Below, piece by piece: positions 32,203 through 44,424 of a stretch of DNA of 64,000 nt. Below the pieces are notes generated by a model. That model made no database searches and was not told the DNA's origin. It worked only from the letters and a program-made list of their open reading frames with translations. This DNA comes from Drosophila miranda. Its lineage: Eukaryota; Arthropoda; Insecta; Diptera; Drosophilidae. The stretch's first letter is position 1, and the number at the start of each line of letters is the position of its first letter. The translations under genes and the position numbers were made by a program. The stretch spans positions 248,001 through 312,000 of the forward strand of contig NW_022881614.1 in NCBI RefSeq assembly GCF_003369915.1, in the 5' to 3' direction.

Positions 32203-35200
32203 AGAGCACTGTGCTCTGCTGAGTTTATACAGCCATATACGATATGGCCATATCAATCTTGAGACTTTACAGGAAACGGTTTGCTGCCATCTCCTATTGG
32301 CATTTTGCTCGAACAATTCGTGCGTTAGGAGCCTGCACGTAGCCAAGGGCATCGCTACTTGCTCCCTCTCCGGTAGGAGAGGAATCGTAGTACCCTGCCT
32401 GGCTAGCTCGTCGGCGGCGTCATTCCCCTCGATGTCCCTGTGTCCGGGGACCCATATAAGGAAGAGATCTAACTGCTCTGCGATCTCGTGCAGAGACCTG
32501 CGGCAGTCATTTACAGTCGCTGAGTTCGACGATATTGAGCCTAGAGCTTTGATAGCTGCTTGGCTGTCCGAAAAGACGCACACTAAGTGCGTATCTAGAA
32601 GTAATTTGGAGACGATCGAAATGGCCTCCTTGATGGCTTCAACCTCCGCTTGGAACACACTACAGTGATCCGGGAGCCTGAAGCAATGACTGATGTTCAG
32701 CTCGCTGCAGTAGACTCCGCCTCCCACGCGGCCGTCTAGCTTTGAGCCATCAGTGTAGAAGTGGACCGCATTTGCAGGTCCTGGTTCGCCCATCTCCCAG
32801 TCCTCCCTAGATGGGATTGATACCTGGAAGGGCGTCGAGAGGTGGTCACTGGGGATACAGTAATCTGTCCTCTCTGGTAATTGCGGGAGTCTCATCAGGA
32901 TTCCCGAGTGCCCAACCGCGGACGCTTTCCACAGTCTGGCTTCTCTCATTCTGAGTGCGGAAAGTGTTGCCACCTTCTTTCCCATGAGATCCACAGGGAG
33001 GAGGTCCAGCACAGTATCCAGGGCTTCCCCTGGAGTAGTGCGTAGCCCGCCAGTTATGCATAGCTCTGCCATGCGCTGAACTCTGCTGAGTTTATTGAGG
33101 AATGTCCTTCTGTCCAAGGCTGGCCACCATACCACCACTCCATAGAGCATGATTGGTCGTATGATGGCGGTGTAGAGCCACCGAACTATATAGGGGGTCA
33201 TTCCCCATTTTAGTCCGATGGCTTTCCTGCAAGTATAGAGGGCCACTGTGGCCTTCTTTACTCTATCCTCTATGCTCAATTTCCAATCGAGCTTTCTATC
33301 GAGGATTAGGCCAAGATAGTTGGCGTTGTTGCTGAAGACTAGCGTTTCCCCACATAGTCTTGGGGGAATCAGTACCGGAACTTTGTACTTCCTAGTGAAA
33401 AGCACCAGTTCCGTTTTAGACGGGTTTACGCCTAACCCGCATTTGTCTGCCCATTTCGACATTTTCGTGAGAGTACTTGTCATGCACTCACACAATGTCT
33501 GCGGAAATTTTCCGGAGAATGCTATGGCAACATCGTCCGCGTACGCCACCACACGGCAGCCACCCCCCTCTATCTCCCGCAGCAGTGTGTTCTCTGCCAC
33601 GTTCCATAGGAGGGGCGAGAGGACTCCGCCCTGCGGTGTGCCTCTGCTGACAAATCTGGTACACGTTGACGTCCCCAGTGATGCCTCAACCGTCCTGCAT
33701 TGTAGCATCTGATCGATCAGGCTCACCGTCCTGGAGTCAACGCCCAGATCCGTCAGTGCGCCCGTGATGGCGGTCGGAAGGATGTTGTTAAAGGCGCCTT
33801 CTATGTCGAGGAAGGCTACTAGGGTGCACTCCTTAAAATTAAGGGATGCTTCGATGATCGATGTGATCGAGTGTAGGGCCGTTTCGGTGGATCTTCCCTT
33901 CCGATAGGCATGCTGGGAGTCTGAGATCAGACTGGACGGAATGCACGCCGTTAGATGCAGCCCCAGGAGCCGCTCCATCGCCTTTAGAAGAAAAGACGAT
34001 AGACTTATGGGTCTGAAATCTTTTGGGGCAGTGTGCGAGGGCTTGCCTGCCTTGGGTATGAATACGACTTTGGTCTGAAGCCAGGTGTCAGGAATGCACC
34101 CGTGGGAGAAGATTCCCTCGTAAATTATTTTGAGCCAGTTAATGGCTTTATGTCCCGCGTGAATCAGTTGGGCAGGGAAAATGCCGTCTGGCCCCGCGGA
34201 CTTGTAGGGTTTAAAGCTTCTGATCGCCCAGGAAATGTTCTCCTGGCTTAGCAGTCTCAAGATGGCATTTGAGGCGACAGAAGGAGGCGCGAGGTAGTTG
34301 GGTCTGTTTTCATCGCAGCCAGGGAAGTGGGTATTTAGGAGAAGATTTACCGACTCCTCGCTGGACGTAGTCCACGACTGGTCGGTGTTCTTCAAGTAGC
34401 CCAGGGTGGGTGTTGTCTTCGAGAGAACTCTGCGCAAGCGTGAGGCTTCTGAGTTACTCTCGATTTCGCCGCAGAACTTACGCCAGGAGGCGCGTTTGGC
34501 TTTTCTAAGTTCTTTGTTGTAGGTTGACAGACTGGCCTTGTATTCGGCCCAGTTTTGCTCAACGTTTTCAGCCTTAGCTTTATTGAAGAGTCTCCGGGAG
34601 GCTTTCCGGAGTTCACCCAGTTTCGGATTCCACCATTCAGGTTTCTTCCGGCCTCTGTTCTTGCCAGAGGGGCATGCTTTGTCGAGCGCCTTATTGCAGG
34701 CGTCGGTAAAGATCTTAAGAAGACGAGTCGTGGCCTCCGTGGAGAACTCCTCCTCAGATGGGGGCTCAGGGAGAACACGACAGAGGTAATCAGAGTACCG
34801 AGTCCGCCTGTTGTTCCGGAATCGGACTGGCTTCGGTACTGAGAAGGAGAAGACAGTTTCCACGTACCTGTGGTCCGAGAAGGAGTGCTCTTCCAGGACC
34901 CTCCAGGATACAATGTTACGCTGTATCTCATGAGAGGCAAGCGTGAGGTCCAGGACCTCCTTGCGGTTTTTAATGATAAAGGTGGGATCACTACCCCGGT
35001 TTAGTAAGACCATCTGAGTGGTCAGTAAGTAACCCCTTTCGTTTGTGTCAGTGCTTCCCCACTGACAGTGATGTGCATTGGCATAGCACCCCACAATTAG
35101 GCCGATGTCCTTGGCCGAGCAGTCTGCGATTAGAGCCCGGAGAGGCGCGTGTCTGGGGGGGGGCTGGTTGTTCCTGCCCCATGTATGCGGAGCAGATCCT

Positions 35201-35488
35201 CAGTGAGCGCTCCTGGCCTTCGAGGCTCACTGCGGTGTGGTCTTCATTGCTGAAATTTGGGAGCAAAAATAAGTGCAACTCTCTTTTTGCAAGAATGCAG
35301 GTACGAATTTTACCTGCGGTTTCAGCTACATATAGCTTGTAGTCAGAAGTCCTCAGACCGGAGACCCTGTTTCCGAGGATCCAGGGCTCCTGAATGAGGA
35401 CTATGTCGGCTCCACCCTTGGCCAGGTGGAGCAGTAGAGCAGCGCATGCTGCCTTACAATGGTGGAGGTTTATCTGCAGGAGCGTCAA
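32203..35488 (-). pseudogene. LOA ORF2: endonuclease, RT, RNase H, one frameshift
   Basis: A first frame (35488 to about 35060) begins LLQINLHHCKAA and includes DIVLIQEPW, the endonuclease start. After a frame change near 35050-35170 a long frame of almost 1000 codons runs to 32203. It has the endonuclease end (EEHSFSDHRYVE), RT (FLDIEGAFNN, QGGVLSPLLWN, catalytic YADD) and RNase H with all acidic residues visible: YTDGSKLDG, FQAEVEAIKE, FSDSQAAIK and GNDAADELA. Apart from the frame change and the missing tail the enzyme domains look unspoiled, suggesting a recent insertion. Confidence 0.85.
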
Positions 35489-35636
35489 CGACGTTCCTAA
35501 GGCTCGCCTCCACCATTGTTGCTTCTAGATCGCTGTCAGGGGACTCCGGCTCCTCCCCGACAACGATGTGGCTGAGACCTCTGGCTAGGTCGCTCTCGTC
35601 GAACGCGTAGTCGTCCAAGATATCGTCCGACATCAT
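35454..35636 (-). pseudogene. LOA ORF1 C-terminal remnant
   Basis: About 60 acidic residues (DDILDDYAFDESDL …) ending just past the start of ORF2, the usual overlap of ORF1 and ORF2. The 5' part is missing. Confidence 0.6.
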
Positions 35637-35699
35637 GGACGCCGCATCCGATGCCGGGTTGTCTTCCTCGCACGAGGCCCCCTCTTTCGGGGGGTTTAC

Positions 35700-36077
35700 A
35701 ATAAATATAAAATACAGCTACAAGGAGGCTCAAAGGGAAATTAGGAACTTTTTAGTATACAAATGGAATGAGGACTACAGGACGAAGTGTAGGACGAAGG
35801 GATCCAGCCTCATAGACATATTTCCAGACATACCCAGTAAACCCTGGGTAAATGGAATGCTAAAAGCATCAAGACCATTAACAGACTTATGACGGGACAC
35901 ACATACGATAAAGTCTTCCTACACAGAATCAAAGCAATTGACTCAAATATCTGCGAAACGTGCAATGTAACTGAATATGCCGAACACCTGATCTTCGATT
36001 GTCAAAGATTTGCCGGGCTCAGAAGGAAATTCAAAATCTTTAAATATTATAACAATTTACATCAATTATTAATCAAA
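35700..36077 (+). pseudogene. I-clade ORF2 C-terminal fragment (copy 2)
   Basis: Longer than the copy at 1889-2205. It begins YSYKEAQREIRNFLVYKWN, and includes SSLIDIFPDIPSKPW and the Cys/His motif ICETCNVTEYAEHLIFDC. A frame change near 35850 breaks it. Its HINE boundary (AATCAAA then CGAGG) is the same as in copy 1. Confidence 0.7.
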
Positions 36078-37772
36078 CGAGGTGGAACGTTGTGAGTTGC
36101 TGCGGACACCGCAACTCTACAGTTATACCCGATACTAAGTCAGTATGGCTGTCTCCGGCAGACGCCGCTAATATTGAACGACACGACAAGGAGTGCGTGC
36201 GAAAGAGACAGAAAATCAGTCTGAGCGTGACGTCGGGGGCTGCGTAGCCACTGCAAATTGATTTGTTCCTTTTGGCTACAAAAATGATCCGATCTGATCC
36301 AGATTCAGCAATCTGATAGATATGGTCATTATCTATGATTCTGCGTTTTTAGTTTTCTCGAATGTGCAATATTGTGGATGCAACAGATTTCGTCTTTTGT
36401 GGGGGCGGAAGGGGGTGGGGCGAAATTCTGATATAAACGTTTTATAGTGAGATCTAACAGAAGTGCGGATACCAAATTTGGTTACTCTAGCCTTAATAGT
36501 CTCTGAGATTTGTGGATGCCCCAGATTTTCGTCCTTTGCGTGGGCGGAAGGGGGTGTGGCGAAATTTGGACACGAAACGGTCAAGGTCCGATATCACAGG
36601 AGTGTGGATACCAAATTTGGTTGCTCTGGCTCTTATAGGTTCTGAGATCCTTGAACTCATATTTTGCAATTGGCAAAACCGACCATGAAACCTGTGTGTT
36701 AGAGAGAGACAGAGCGAGAAAGAATGAAATTGTTTTCTTGATTCTGGCTATAATAATTTTACGATCTGGTTCAGATTTTGCACTCTAGAAGATATAGTCA
36801 TCTTCTACGATTCTGAGTTTTTGGTTTTCTCATATCTTTAAAATTGTGGATGCCACAGATTTTCGTCCTTTGTGGGGGCGAAAGTGGGCGGGGCGAAGTT
36901 TTGAAATATTTTTGTAGCAGTGACATATCACAGAAGTCTGGATCCAAAACATCGTTGCTCTAGCTCTTATAGTCTTTGAGCACTAGGCGCTGAAGGGGAC
37001 GGACAGACGGAGCGTGACGTCGGGCGCTGCGTAGCCAGTGCAAATTGATTTGTTCCTTTTGGCTATAAAAATTATCTGATCTGGTCCAGATTCAGCAATC
37101 TGATAGATATGGTCGTTATCTATGATTCTGCGTTTTTAGTTTTTGGTTGCTCTGGCTCTTATAGGTTCTGTGATCCTTGAACTCATATTTTGCAATTGGC
37201 AAAACCGAACATGAAACCTGTGTGTTAGAGAGAGACAGAGCGAGAAATAATGAAATTGTTTTCTTGATTCTGGCTATAATAATTAAACGATCTGGTTGAG
37301 ATCTTACATTGTAAAACATACAGTCATCCTCTACGATTCTGCGTTTTTGGTTTTATCGTATCTTTAAAAATGTGGATGCCACAGATTTTCGTTCTTTGTG
37401 GGGGCGGAAGTGGGCGGGGCGAAGTTTTGAAATATTTTTGTAGCAGTGACATATCACAGAAGTCTGGATCCAAAACATCGTTGCTCTAGCTCTTATAGTC
37501 TTTGAGCACTAGGCGCTGAAGGGGACGGATGGACGGACGGACGGACGGACGGACGGACGGACGGACGGACAGACGGACGGACGGACGGACGGACGGACGG
37601 ACGGACGGACAGACGGACAGACAGACAGGGCTCAATCGACTCGGCTATTGATGCTGATCAAGAATATATATACTTTATGGGGTCGGAAACGATTCCTTCT
37701 GGACGTTACACACATCCACTTTTACCACAAATCTAATATACCCCAATACTCATTTTGAGTATCGGGTATAAA
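36078..37772 (+). mobile_element. HINE H10, composite of two or three HINEs
   Basis: A HINE runs to its GGAC tract (about 37010). It is then joined to an internal HINE piece (37013-37142), then to the last half of another HINE (37143-37772). The 5' flank is the I C-terminus and the 3' flank is the I thumb. The I RT fragment that separates two HINEs in copy 1 is missing here, which is what recombination between two HINEs would leave. Confidence 0.8.
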
Positions 37773-38325
37773 TAGCGCAAGCTAAATCACTCAGAAGGTG
37801 TGTTGGGGTGCCACCTGACACAAGCAAACACGAAATTTTTGTCCTCGCTGGTGTAATGCCACCTGTTTTCAGGGCGAAATGGCTTACAGCCAAAGAACTG
37901 CTTAAAATTAAAAGGTTCAATCCAACAATGTTTGACGAGCTAATACGCTCAAAAGCGGATACGAGTTACACACGTACTTTAAGAGAATTTAATTCCATCT
38001 TTGTAAACACTCAAGACTGGGATAGTGTTAACACATGTAACAAAATCCATGTATTAGATAAATTTTTAACTAAGGGTAAAGAAGAATACTCGAATGAAGA
38101 AATAAAAACTATATTTTATGAGATTCTGAACAAGTACAGAAAGGACGACTGGAACATTCTATCAACAGATGCCTCAGTTACAGAAAGTACATGTGGCATA
38201 GGAATAGTAGAATGGACTAGTGGAAATATCCACAAGTACAAAATAGAAAACAGATTATCCTCAGTAGGTGCCGTACTCGTAGGCCTTAAAAAGGCCTGCG
38301 AACTATGTCTTAAATATAATTACAA
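37773..38325 (+). pseudogene. I-clade ORF2: RT thumb and start of RNase H (copy 2)
   Basis: Same as 5259-5812 with minor changes (for example DW for DC in the QD(C/W)DSVN stretch). Confidence 0.75.
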
Positions 38326-38409
38326 CGAGGGGGAACGTTGTGAGTTGCTGCGGACACCGCAACTCTACAGTTATACCCGACAATACTCATTTTGAGTATC
38401 GGGTATAAA
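38326..38409 (+). mobile_element. HINE H3, ends-only remnant (copy 2)
   Basis: Same 84-bp fused-ends remnant as at 5813-5896, differing by one or two bases. Confidence 0.85.
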
Positions 38410-38439
38410 AAAAAATTGTATTTTTGTGGGGGAGATTTT

Positions 38440-39600
38440 CCCGTTTACGGCTGTTTTAAAGACCGGCGGCGCCCTTTGCAGCAGCTGTGGCCCACTACTC
38501 TCCCGCAAACCAGGTGGTGCTCTAAATGAAGTGTTCATCAACAAGTAAGTGGCACAAGAGCAAATCGGGCAAAGAATTTCGAACCATTAATCCGACCACA
38601 GAGCAGACCATCGCTGAAACTGGCCTGAAAACTGGGAATCACACTGGCTAACGGCAACAACAACGTTCGGTGGAGCCGGCGCTGCTCCGGCCAATCACGC
38701 AGATGTCGACAACGACGTGCCCTGCCTCTCCCCCAGCTAGGACAGACTGCCCGATTGTGCCGCTGCCGGTGTCCAGCAAGAATATCCGTGCCCAGGTGAA
38801 GCTCTCTCTCCTATTTAGCTGTGTTCTAACACGTTTCCTCTTTAAGCTCCCTGGGCGAACTCGCAGAAGCCTCGCAACATTGCCGTGCATGCCATGAAAG
38901 CGAGGCGTCTGCTCATCTCGACAGATGTTGGCAGCCATCAGGCCATCATTCGGGCGCGAGTCGATGGCAATGAGCGTATGGAGCTGGAAGAAGTCACGGC
39001 GCTGGACCTGGATCAACAGTCCGAAGAAGTTGTAAACATCAATGGAAAGAACAAGTAAGCAACCATATTGGACACCTCTGGACACGTGTAATCTCCTGTT
39101 CCCTCTCTAAAAAAAAACCCCTTGCTTCCATGCATATCCCGCAGGTGAACAACATTGCCGCCTAGGAGGATTTGTGCACTGGCTGGGCGACAAGACCGGA
39201 CTGGAGAGGATCAACGGAGAGCGTCGTTCCGTGGAGCTGCATCGTCTGTCGCAGTTTACCGACATCCGGGCCGTGTGAACACTGGATGCGAAAGTCGCAC
39301 AAATTGTTTCCACAACTGCATAGCCAGCGGGGTGTGACACACAGTACTCACGACGTTTGCTCGTGCCCCCAGGACAAGGAGAACTACGGCGTGTATCCGG
39401 CCAGATAATTTTAAGTAGCGGGAGTAGTGACATAAACAACGACTGTATATCCGCCTTCTGGCGCTGTGACGAAAGGACTGCAGGGCGGATCACTTCAGCT
39501 GACAGTCGGCCGAGGGCAGCGACAAGGCTCTAATCAGCGATGGTACCACCTGTGACAATGTCCACGATGAGGCCGACTGCTGCAAGCGGCCAGGAGAACT
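38440..39600 (+). pseudogene. Unidentified multi-exon gene remnant (duplicon copy 2)
   Basis: Counterpart of 5930-6950, keeping an extra 0.2-kb piece (about 39190-39404). That piece encodes GFVHWLGDKTGLERING and LHRLSQFTDIRAV before a stop, and later CSCPQDKENYGVYPA. Splice signals are the same as in copy 1. The gene is not recognised and has stops in this copy too. Confidence 0.4.
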
Positions 39601-39839
39601 TCATACTGACATGACAGTTTATTAATTCAGTTATAGTATTTATGTGGCAGTCCAATCGAATGGAGAAAGTATTCTAACTAATGCATAAATTATCGTAAAT
39701 GTCGTAAGACTCAGTTCCCATCTGAATACTTAAGGAAAAGGCTAGAGGGTTAGGCGAGGGGGATCCACTGGCGAAGATATTCGGTGATCTTCCATTGCAT
39801 CTCCTGCAGGTAATCCGTGAGATATAGATGGTGCAGGAG

Positions 39840-40272
39840 CTACATCCTCTGGATGACACACCCCTTGAAGGAGTTCAGTCTCACATCGATTTCACCATCT
39901 TCCAGCTAAAGAAGAAGAACAATGGGAATGGGAGTTTCGAAGGCGAGACCTCTCACTGATTTTACTCACCGCGTTGAAGGCATAGATATCCTGGTAGCAG
40001 GATGGAGATATGCAGTGCCTTATGCAGTTGATCTTGGTCACGCCCACGTTGAGATTGACACACTGGGTGTGCTGCTCGCAGGCCACCTCCTGTTCGTGGT
40101 AGGTTATTTCCTGTTTGTCAAAGACGTGAACGATTCAGCCCGGAGAAAAATTAATAGCCTCGTGGACGCACATTCTTACTCGTCTCCTTGTAGGCGTACT
40201 CTGGAAAGTGGAACGTGTACATTTCAGTAAAATTACAGAGAGAACAAAACAGATATTCACAGCACGTTTCAT
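39840..40272 (-). pseudogene. Small secreted Cys-rich protein gene (copy 2), 55-bp deletion
   Basis: Same gene as at 7130-7618. Here 55 bp of exon 1 after the signal peptide are gone, with GTG at both sides of the deletion in copy 1 (short homology). The signal peptide and the Cys-rich exon 2 are kept. Confidence 0.55.
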
Positions 40273-40553
40273 TTTCCCGTTACTTGTTTGGTTGAATTAA
40301 TGGTGACGACACAGAACAGCCCAATCAGGGATGAATTCGGTATGGAAAAACGATAAGAAATCATCCCGTTTGTGTTTTTGGTGCTGTTAGTACTAAGATT
40401 CGAAAATTGGAACGCCGATTAATACTAACCAATGCTATTTTACCGAGACGAGCGAAATATAGAAATATTTACATATATGTTTTGTCGAATTTTTTAAACC
40501 TTTACCTGATTATTTGTTATCGATCTATCTATCATCCCTAATGCTAGTGACGC

Positions 40554-40561
40554 TATCGATA
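40554..40561 (+). promoter_or_regulatory. DRE motif upstream of Ranbp11, copy 2
   Basis: TATCGATA, 96 bp before the start codon, as in copy 1. Confidence 0.6.
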
Positions 40562-40657
40562 TCAATATTCAACAAGAAGCAGCACGCGCCGTATAATTTT
40601 GTCAATAATTTTGCATTGCATTTCATCTTATAAACGTTGGAAGTGGGGCGGAAGAAG

Positions 40658-43600
40658 ATGGCAATGGCAACGGGAACAGCAACGACGACTACTGCGGTCG
40701 AGCAGCTGGTAGCCCAGACCCTGCAGGCGGCCACAAACCCCAGCCACGAGATTGTGCAAAAGGCCGAAGCCCAACTTAGCGAATGGGAGCAGCAGCCGGG
40801 GTTCTTTCCCACGATAGCCAGGCTGAGCGTGAAGCTGCCCGGAAGCGCGCAGGGCAGCGCGGTTGACGCGGAGGTGGCGCTGAAAGTCCGCTGGATGGCA
40901 GCCGTTTACCTTAAGAACGGCATCGAGCGCTACTGGAGGCCTAATTCGCGGCAGGAGCTGCCGGCCGAGCAGAAGCAGCAGATACGAGACGTCCTGCTGC
41001 AGCACTACGACGCGGAAGAAGTGCCCCAGGTGGCACTGCAGGTGGCCGTGCTGTTTGGGCGCCTTGCTCGCACCGACTACCCACGCTTCTGGCCCGATCT
41101 GCTGCCCACGCTGATGAAGCAGCTGCAGGCGTGCAGCAGCGAGACGGACGCTGCACTGCAACAGAGAATTCTCTTAGTCCTACACTACGTCATTAAAGCC
41201 CTGGCCTCGCGACGCCTCATGGCCGAGCAGCGGGCCTTCGAGGAGCTGGGCAGCCAGATCTTTAGCTACTTGGCGTGGGACATCTGGGCCACTCTGACCG
41301 GCCGCTTCCTGCAGCAGGTAAAGAGCGGCGAGGAGGCTCAGGCCCTCAGCGCACTGCAGCGGGCCTATATTGTGATGCGATCCCTCAGGAAATTGATTGT
41401 CTACGGATGCTCCAAGCCGTACAAGTCCACTGACCACATGAATTTCGTTGAGCAGCTGTTTCAGCGCCTGCGCCAGTGCCTGGAGCTGCGCTACGAGCTG
41501 CGCATGGGACCAGGCCCGGCCAGAGCCTCGCAACTGATAAGCGAGCTGGAGCGCTTTATCCTGAAGATGATGAAGGCGCTGAACGAACTGGTGGAGCGGC
41601 ACTCCATATCCTTTGCCCGATTTGTGTCTGTGGCCCTGGAGTTTAGTTTCCACTATGTGTTCCACGAGGGCACCGCCCTCATCTTTGACGCCGGCGACCG
41701 CATCAACTTTACCAACTTTGCCATTCAGGCTCTGAACATGCTTAAGGGCATCATGTTGAGCGGCAACGACAGCATCTGTGCCCCCGCGGCCACGGAGCTG
41801 GCGACAGGAACCGGAGCTGGGTCTAGCCTGGAGGACGAACTGCTCGCCACGGCTGCCCAGAGCAACGCCAAGTTCTTCACCGTGGAGCGGGTGACGTACA
41901 TCTGCGAGAAGATCGTGACCCACTACTTCCTGCTCACCCAGCAGGAGCTGGAGGAGTGGCAGCAGGACCTCGAGGATTACGACCAAGACGACGGCGGCGG
42001 CGACGCCTGGAAATACGCCCTACGACCTAGCGTGGAAACGCTCTATTTCACATGTTTCACCCAGCACTCGACGGTAATGATAGGCGAGGTCCTGAAGTTC
42101 GTCCGCCGGGCACAGCAGCTGCAGCTCTCGCCGGATTCCGACCTCAAAGCCATCCTACTAAAGGACGCCATCTACAATGCGGTGGGTCAGGCGGCGTTTC
42201 ATTTCTTTAACCAGCTGGACTTTGGCTCCTGGTTGACCTCCCAGCTGCTGGCGGAGCTGCGCATCGAAGCCCCCAACTTTCGAATTCTCAGACGCCGCAT
42301 CATCTGGATGGTGGGACACTGGGTGGGCGCACAGCTACCGCGGGAGCTGCGTCCGCTAGCCTACGAGGCGTGCCTTCACCTGCTGCGTCCCCAGGAGGAC
42401 ATGCCCACACGACTGGCCGCCGCCCGGACCATGAAACTTCTGTTAGACGATTTTGAGTTCATGCCGGAGGCCTTCCACCCGTACTTCTCGCCGTTGTTCG
42501 AGGCTCTTTTCTTGCTGCTGCACGAGGCCGGCGAGTGCGACACCAAGATCGTTGTCCTGGGCACCATGACACTGCTGGTGGAAAAGATGAGCGAGTACAT
42601 CGAACCGCAGGCCCTGCAATTCATCGCCTACCTTCCCCTGCTGTGGCGTGAGAGCGAGAAGTACGACATATTGCGCTGCGCCATCATCGGCACCTTGGAG
42701 CAGCTGGTTCGCACCATCCGAGATGTGCCCGAGCCCATGAAACCCTTCCTCTACTGCGTCATCAGGCTGAGCACTGACCTCCAGGTGAGTAACTCTTTGG
42801 GAAGGGAATTAGTATATAGTAGTGGTAGAGGGAATTATTAGTGTACTTTGTTCTAAACTACGACGAACCAGCAAGATATAAACCCCAGCACGATAATGGC
42901 CTTATCTAACATGGTATAAATGTGTTCAGGAACACCAAGATCATCAACCAGGGTAATTCGCTTAAGAGAACCCCTCAAAAGACGTAAGGAAACAAAAAAG
43001 GGGGTAACAAATTTGCACACACTATGACTGAAAATTATTGAGATTGCAAGAGAAAGTGAAATGAATTGCTGTATGCTCGACACAGAGCATCATCAGCATA
43101 CATGAGTGCTTGAGAGTTTGTTAATAATATATGTACCTCTGCTTATAATATACCTCTTTACTGCAATTCTTTACGTCAGACTAATGTGATTCATTCCATC
43201 ATGCAGCAATACTCTCACGTCTACCTCATCGAGGATGGAATCATGCTGTGGCTGGCTGTGATTGGAAATTCGACTGTCCTGACCCCCGAACTGCTGGCAC
43301 TGTGCGACCACCTACTGCCCATCATCGAGAAGTCGTCAGAGAACCTTCGGACTGTGCTCCAGCTCATCCACGCGTACATCCTGCTGGACGCCCAGGCCTA
43401 CCTGAGTAGGTACGGCGAGGCGTTCGTGGACTATTGTAGACGTTCCTTCGAGGACATCCGCGTTGAGGGCATCATCGCCATGCTGCGGATCTTCGAGACC
43501 TGCCTCAAGACGGACGCGTCGATGGGATTGCGATTGGTGCGCCCCGCCCTGCCCTTCGTCTTCCAGCAGGTGTGCCTCAAGCAGGAGTACCCCATGACCA

Positions 43601-44304
43601 TGGGCTGGTACCTAACCATTGTGGCTAGGACGCTGCTCATCGACCAAGCCGTATTCATGTCGGTGGTGCAGCAACTGCCCCACACGGACGCTCTGGCCCG
43701 CATCCTGGACGTGTGGATCGAGATGTTTCCCATGGTGCCGGACACTCACGCTGAGAAGAGAAAGCTCTTCTGCCTGGCCTTCGCCTCGATTTTCGGAAAC
43801 AACGACCTGCTGCTAGCCCGCCTGCCACACATCCTCCAGCTGGTGGACGAGACGCTCGGCGAGGTCATGGATAAGCAATTCGCGGTGGCGGAGGATGGCG
43901 CCGCCAGGACCACGCCTCGCTACTACGACTCCCTGGTCATCCACGACGAGCACGAACTGGACGAGTTGCAGCAGCAGCTATGTACGGAAGACTTCCATTC
44001 GAAGGGCTACCCCGCCAAGACGTACCACGATGACCGCCACCGGCAGCTGGTGCTCAAGGACCCCGTCTACAAGATACCCCTCACCGAGTACCTCAAGTGG
44101 CAGCTGCAGGCGCTCCAGTCGCAGCTGGGCTCCACCCGCTACGAGCAGCTGCTCCGAAGCGTCGTCCCGGAGGTGCTCGAACGAATCACCATGTACATAG
44201 AGCAGACGGTGCCCAAGGCCTGCGTGGTGTGCGCTGGCGGAGGTGGTGGTGACGGCTCAGGAGCAGAGGCTCCCAATGAGGCTGAGCCTGTAGAGTCCGG
44301 CTGA
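40658..44304 (+). CDS. Ranbp11: Ranbp11 (importin-11), open copy
   Basis: Exons 40658-42784 and 43207-44304 (709 and 366 codons including the stop; about 1074 residues), intron phase 0 with GTGAGT donor and ATGCAG acceptor. The ATG at 40658 is the first in frame; a second follows two codons later. Importin-11 carries cargo such as ubiquitin-conjugating enzymes and ribosomal proteins into the nucleus and releases it on RanGTP. Seen here: the importin N-terminal region (residues about 25-105), then HEAT-type helices. Blocks shared with animal importin-11 include VSHYFLL/VTHYFLL, WKYALRPSVETLY, LLKDAIYNAVG, LRRRIIWMVGHW, YLPLLWRESE and the end block LALKDPV/LVLKDPVYKI. A Gly-rich patch and acidic tail close the protein. 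It is convergent with the coiled-coil gene. Confidence 0.92.
42850..43170 (-). mobile_element. Degenerate Jockey-clade fragment in Ranbp11 intron (copy 2)
   Basis: Minus-strand remnant with RGSLKRITLVDDLG followed by GVLGFI-like sequence, matching 50570-50870. Also present in copy 1. Confidence 0.6.
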
Positions 44305-44424
44305 TGCTCTACGCAAGTCGAGCATTGCTGTGCTTCGAAAGCTTTTTACGCTAAGTTATTAATGTATTTTGTATTGACTTATATATTTTTAATTGTTAGC
44401 CATGTCAATGCGTCTAGTCTAGGT

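Larger units (their letters stand above)
32203..35695 (-). mobile_element. LOA-clade retrotransposon, minus strand, truncated at both ends
   Basis: Holds the last 60 codons of ORF1, the endonuclease, RT and most of RNase H. It is cut at 32203, so it lacks the C-terminal Cys/His tail and 3' UTR seen in the copy at 1-1888. It is not the same insertion as that copy: strand and insertion site differ, although both lie beside the I C-terminal fragment. Confidence 0.85.

Noticed and set aside
1..35695. The two LOA elements as parts of the 9-kb duplication
   Set aside because: They are on opposite strands, cover different parts of the element and sit at different bases beside the I C-terminal fragment, so they are independent insertions.
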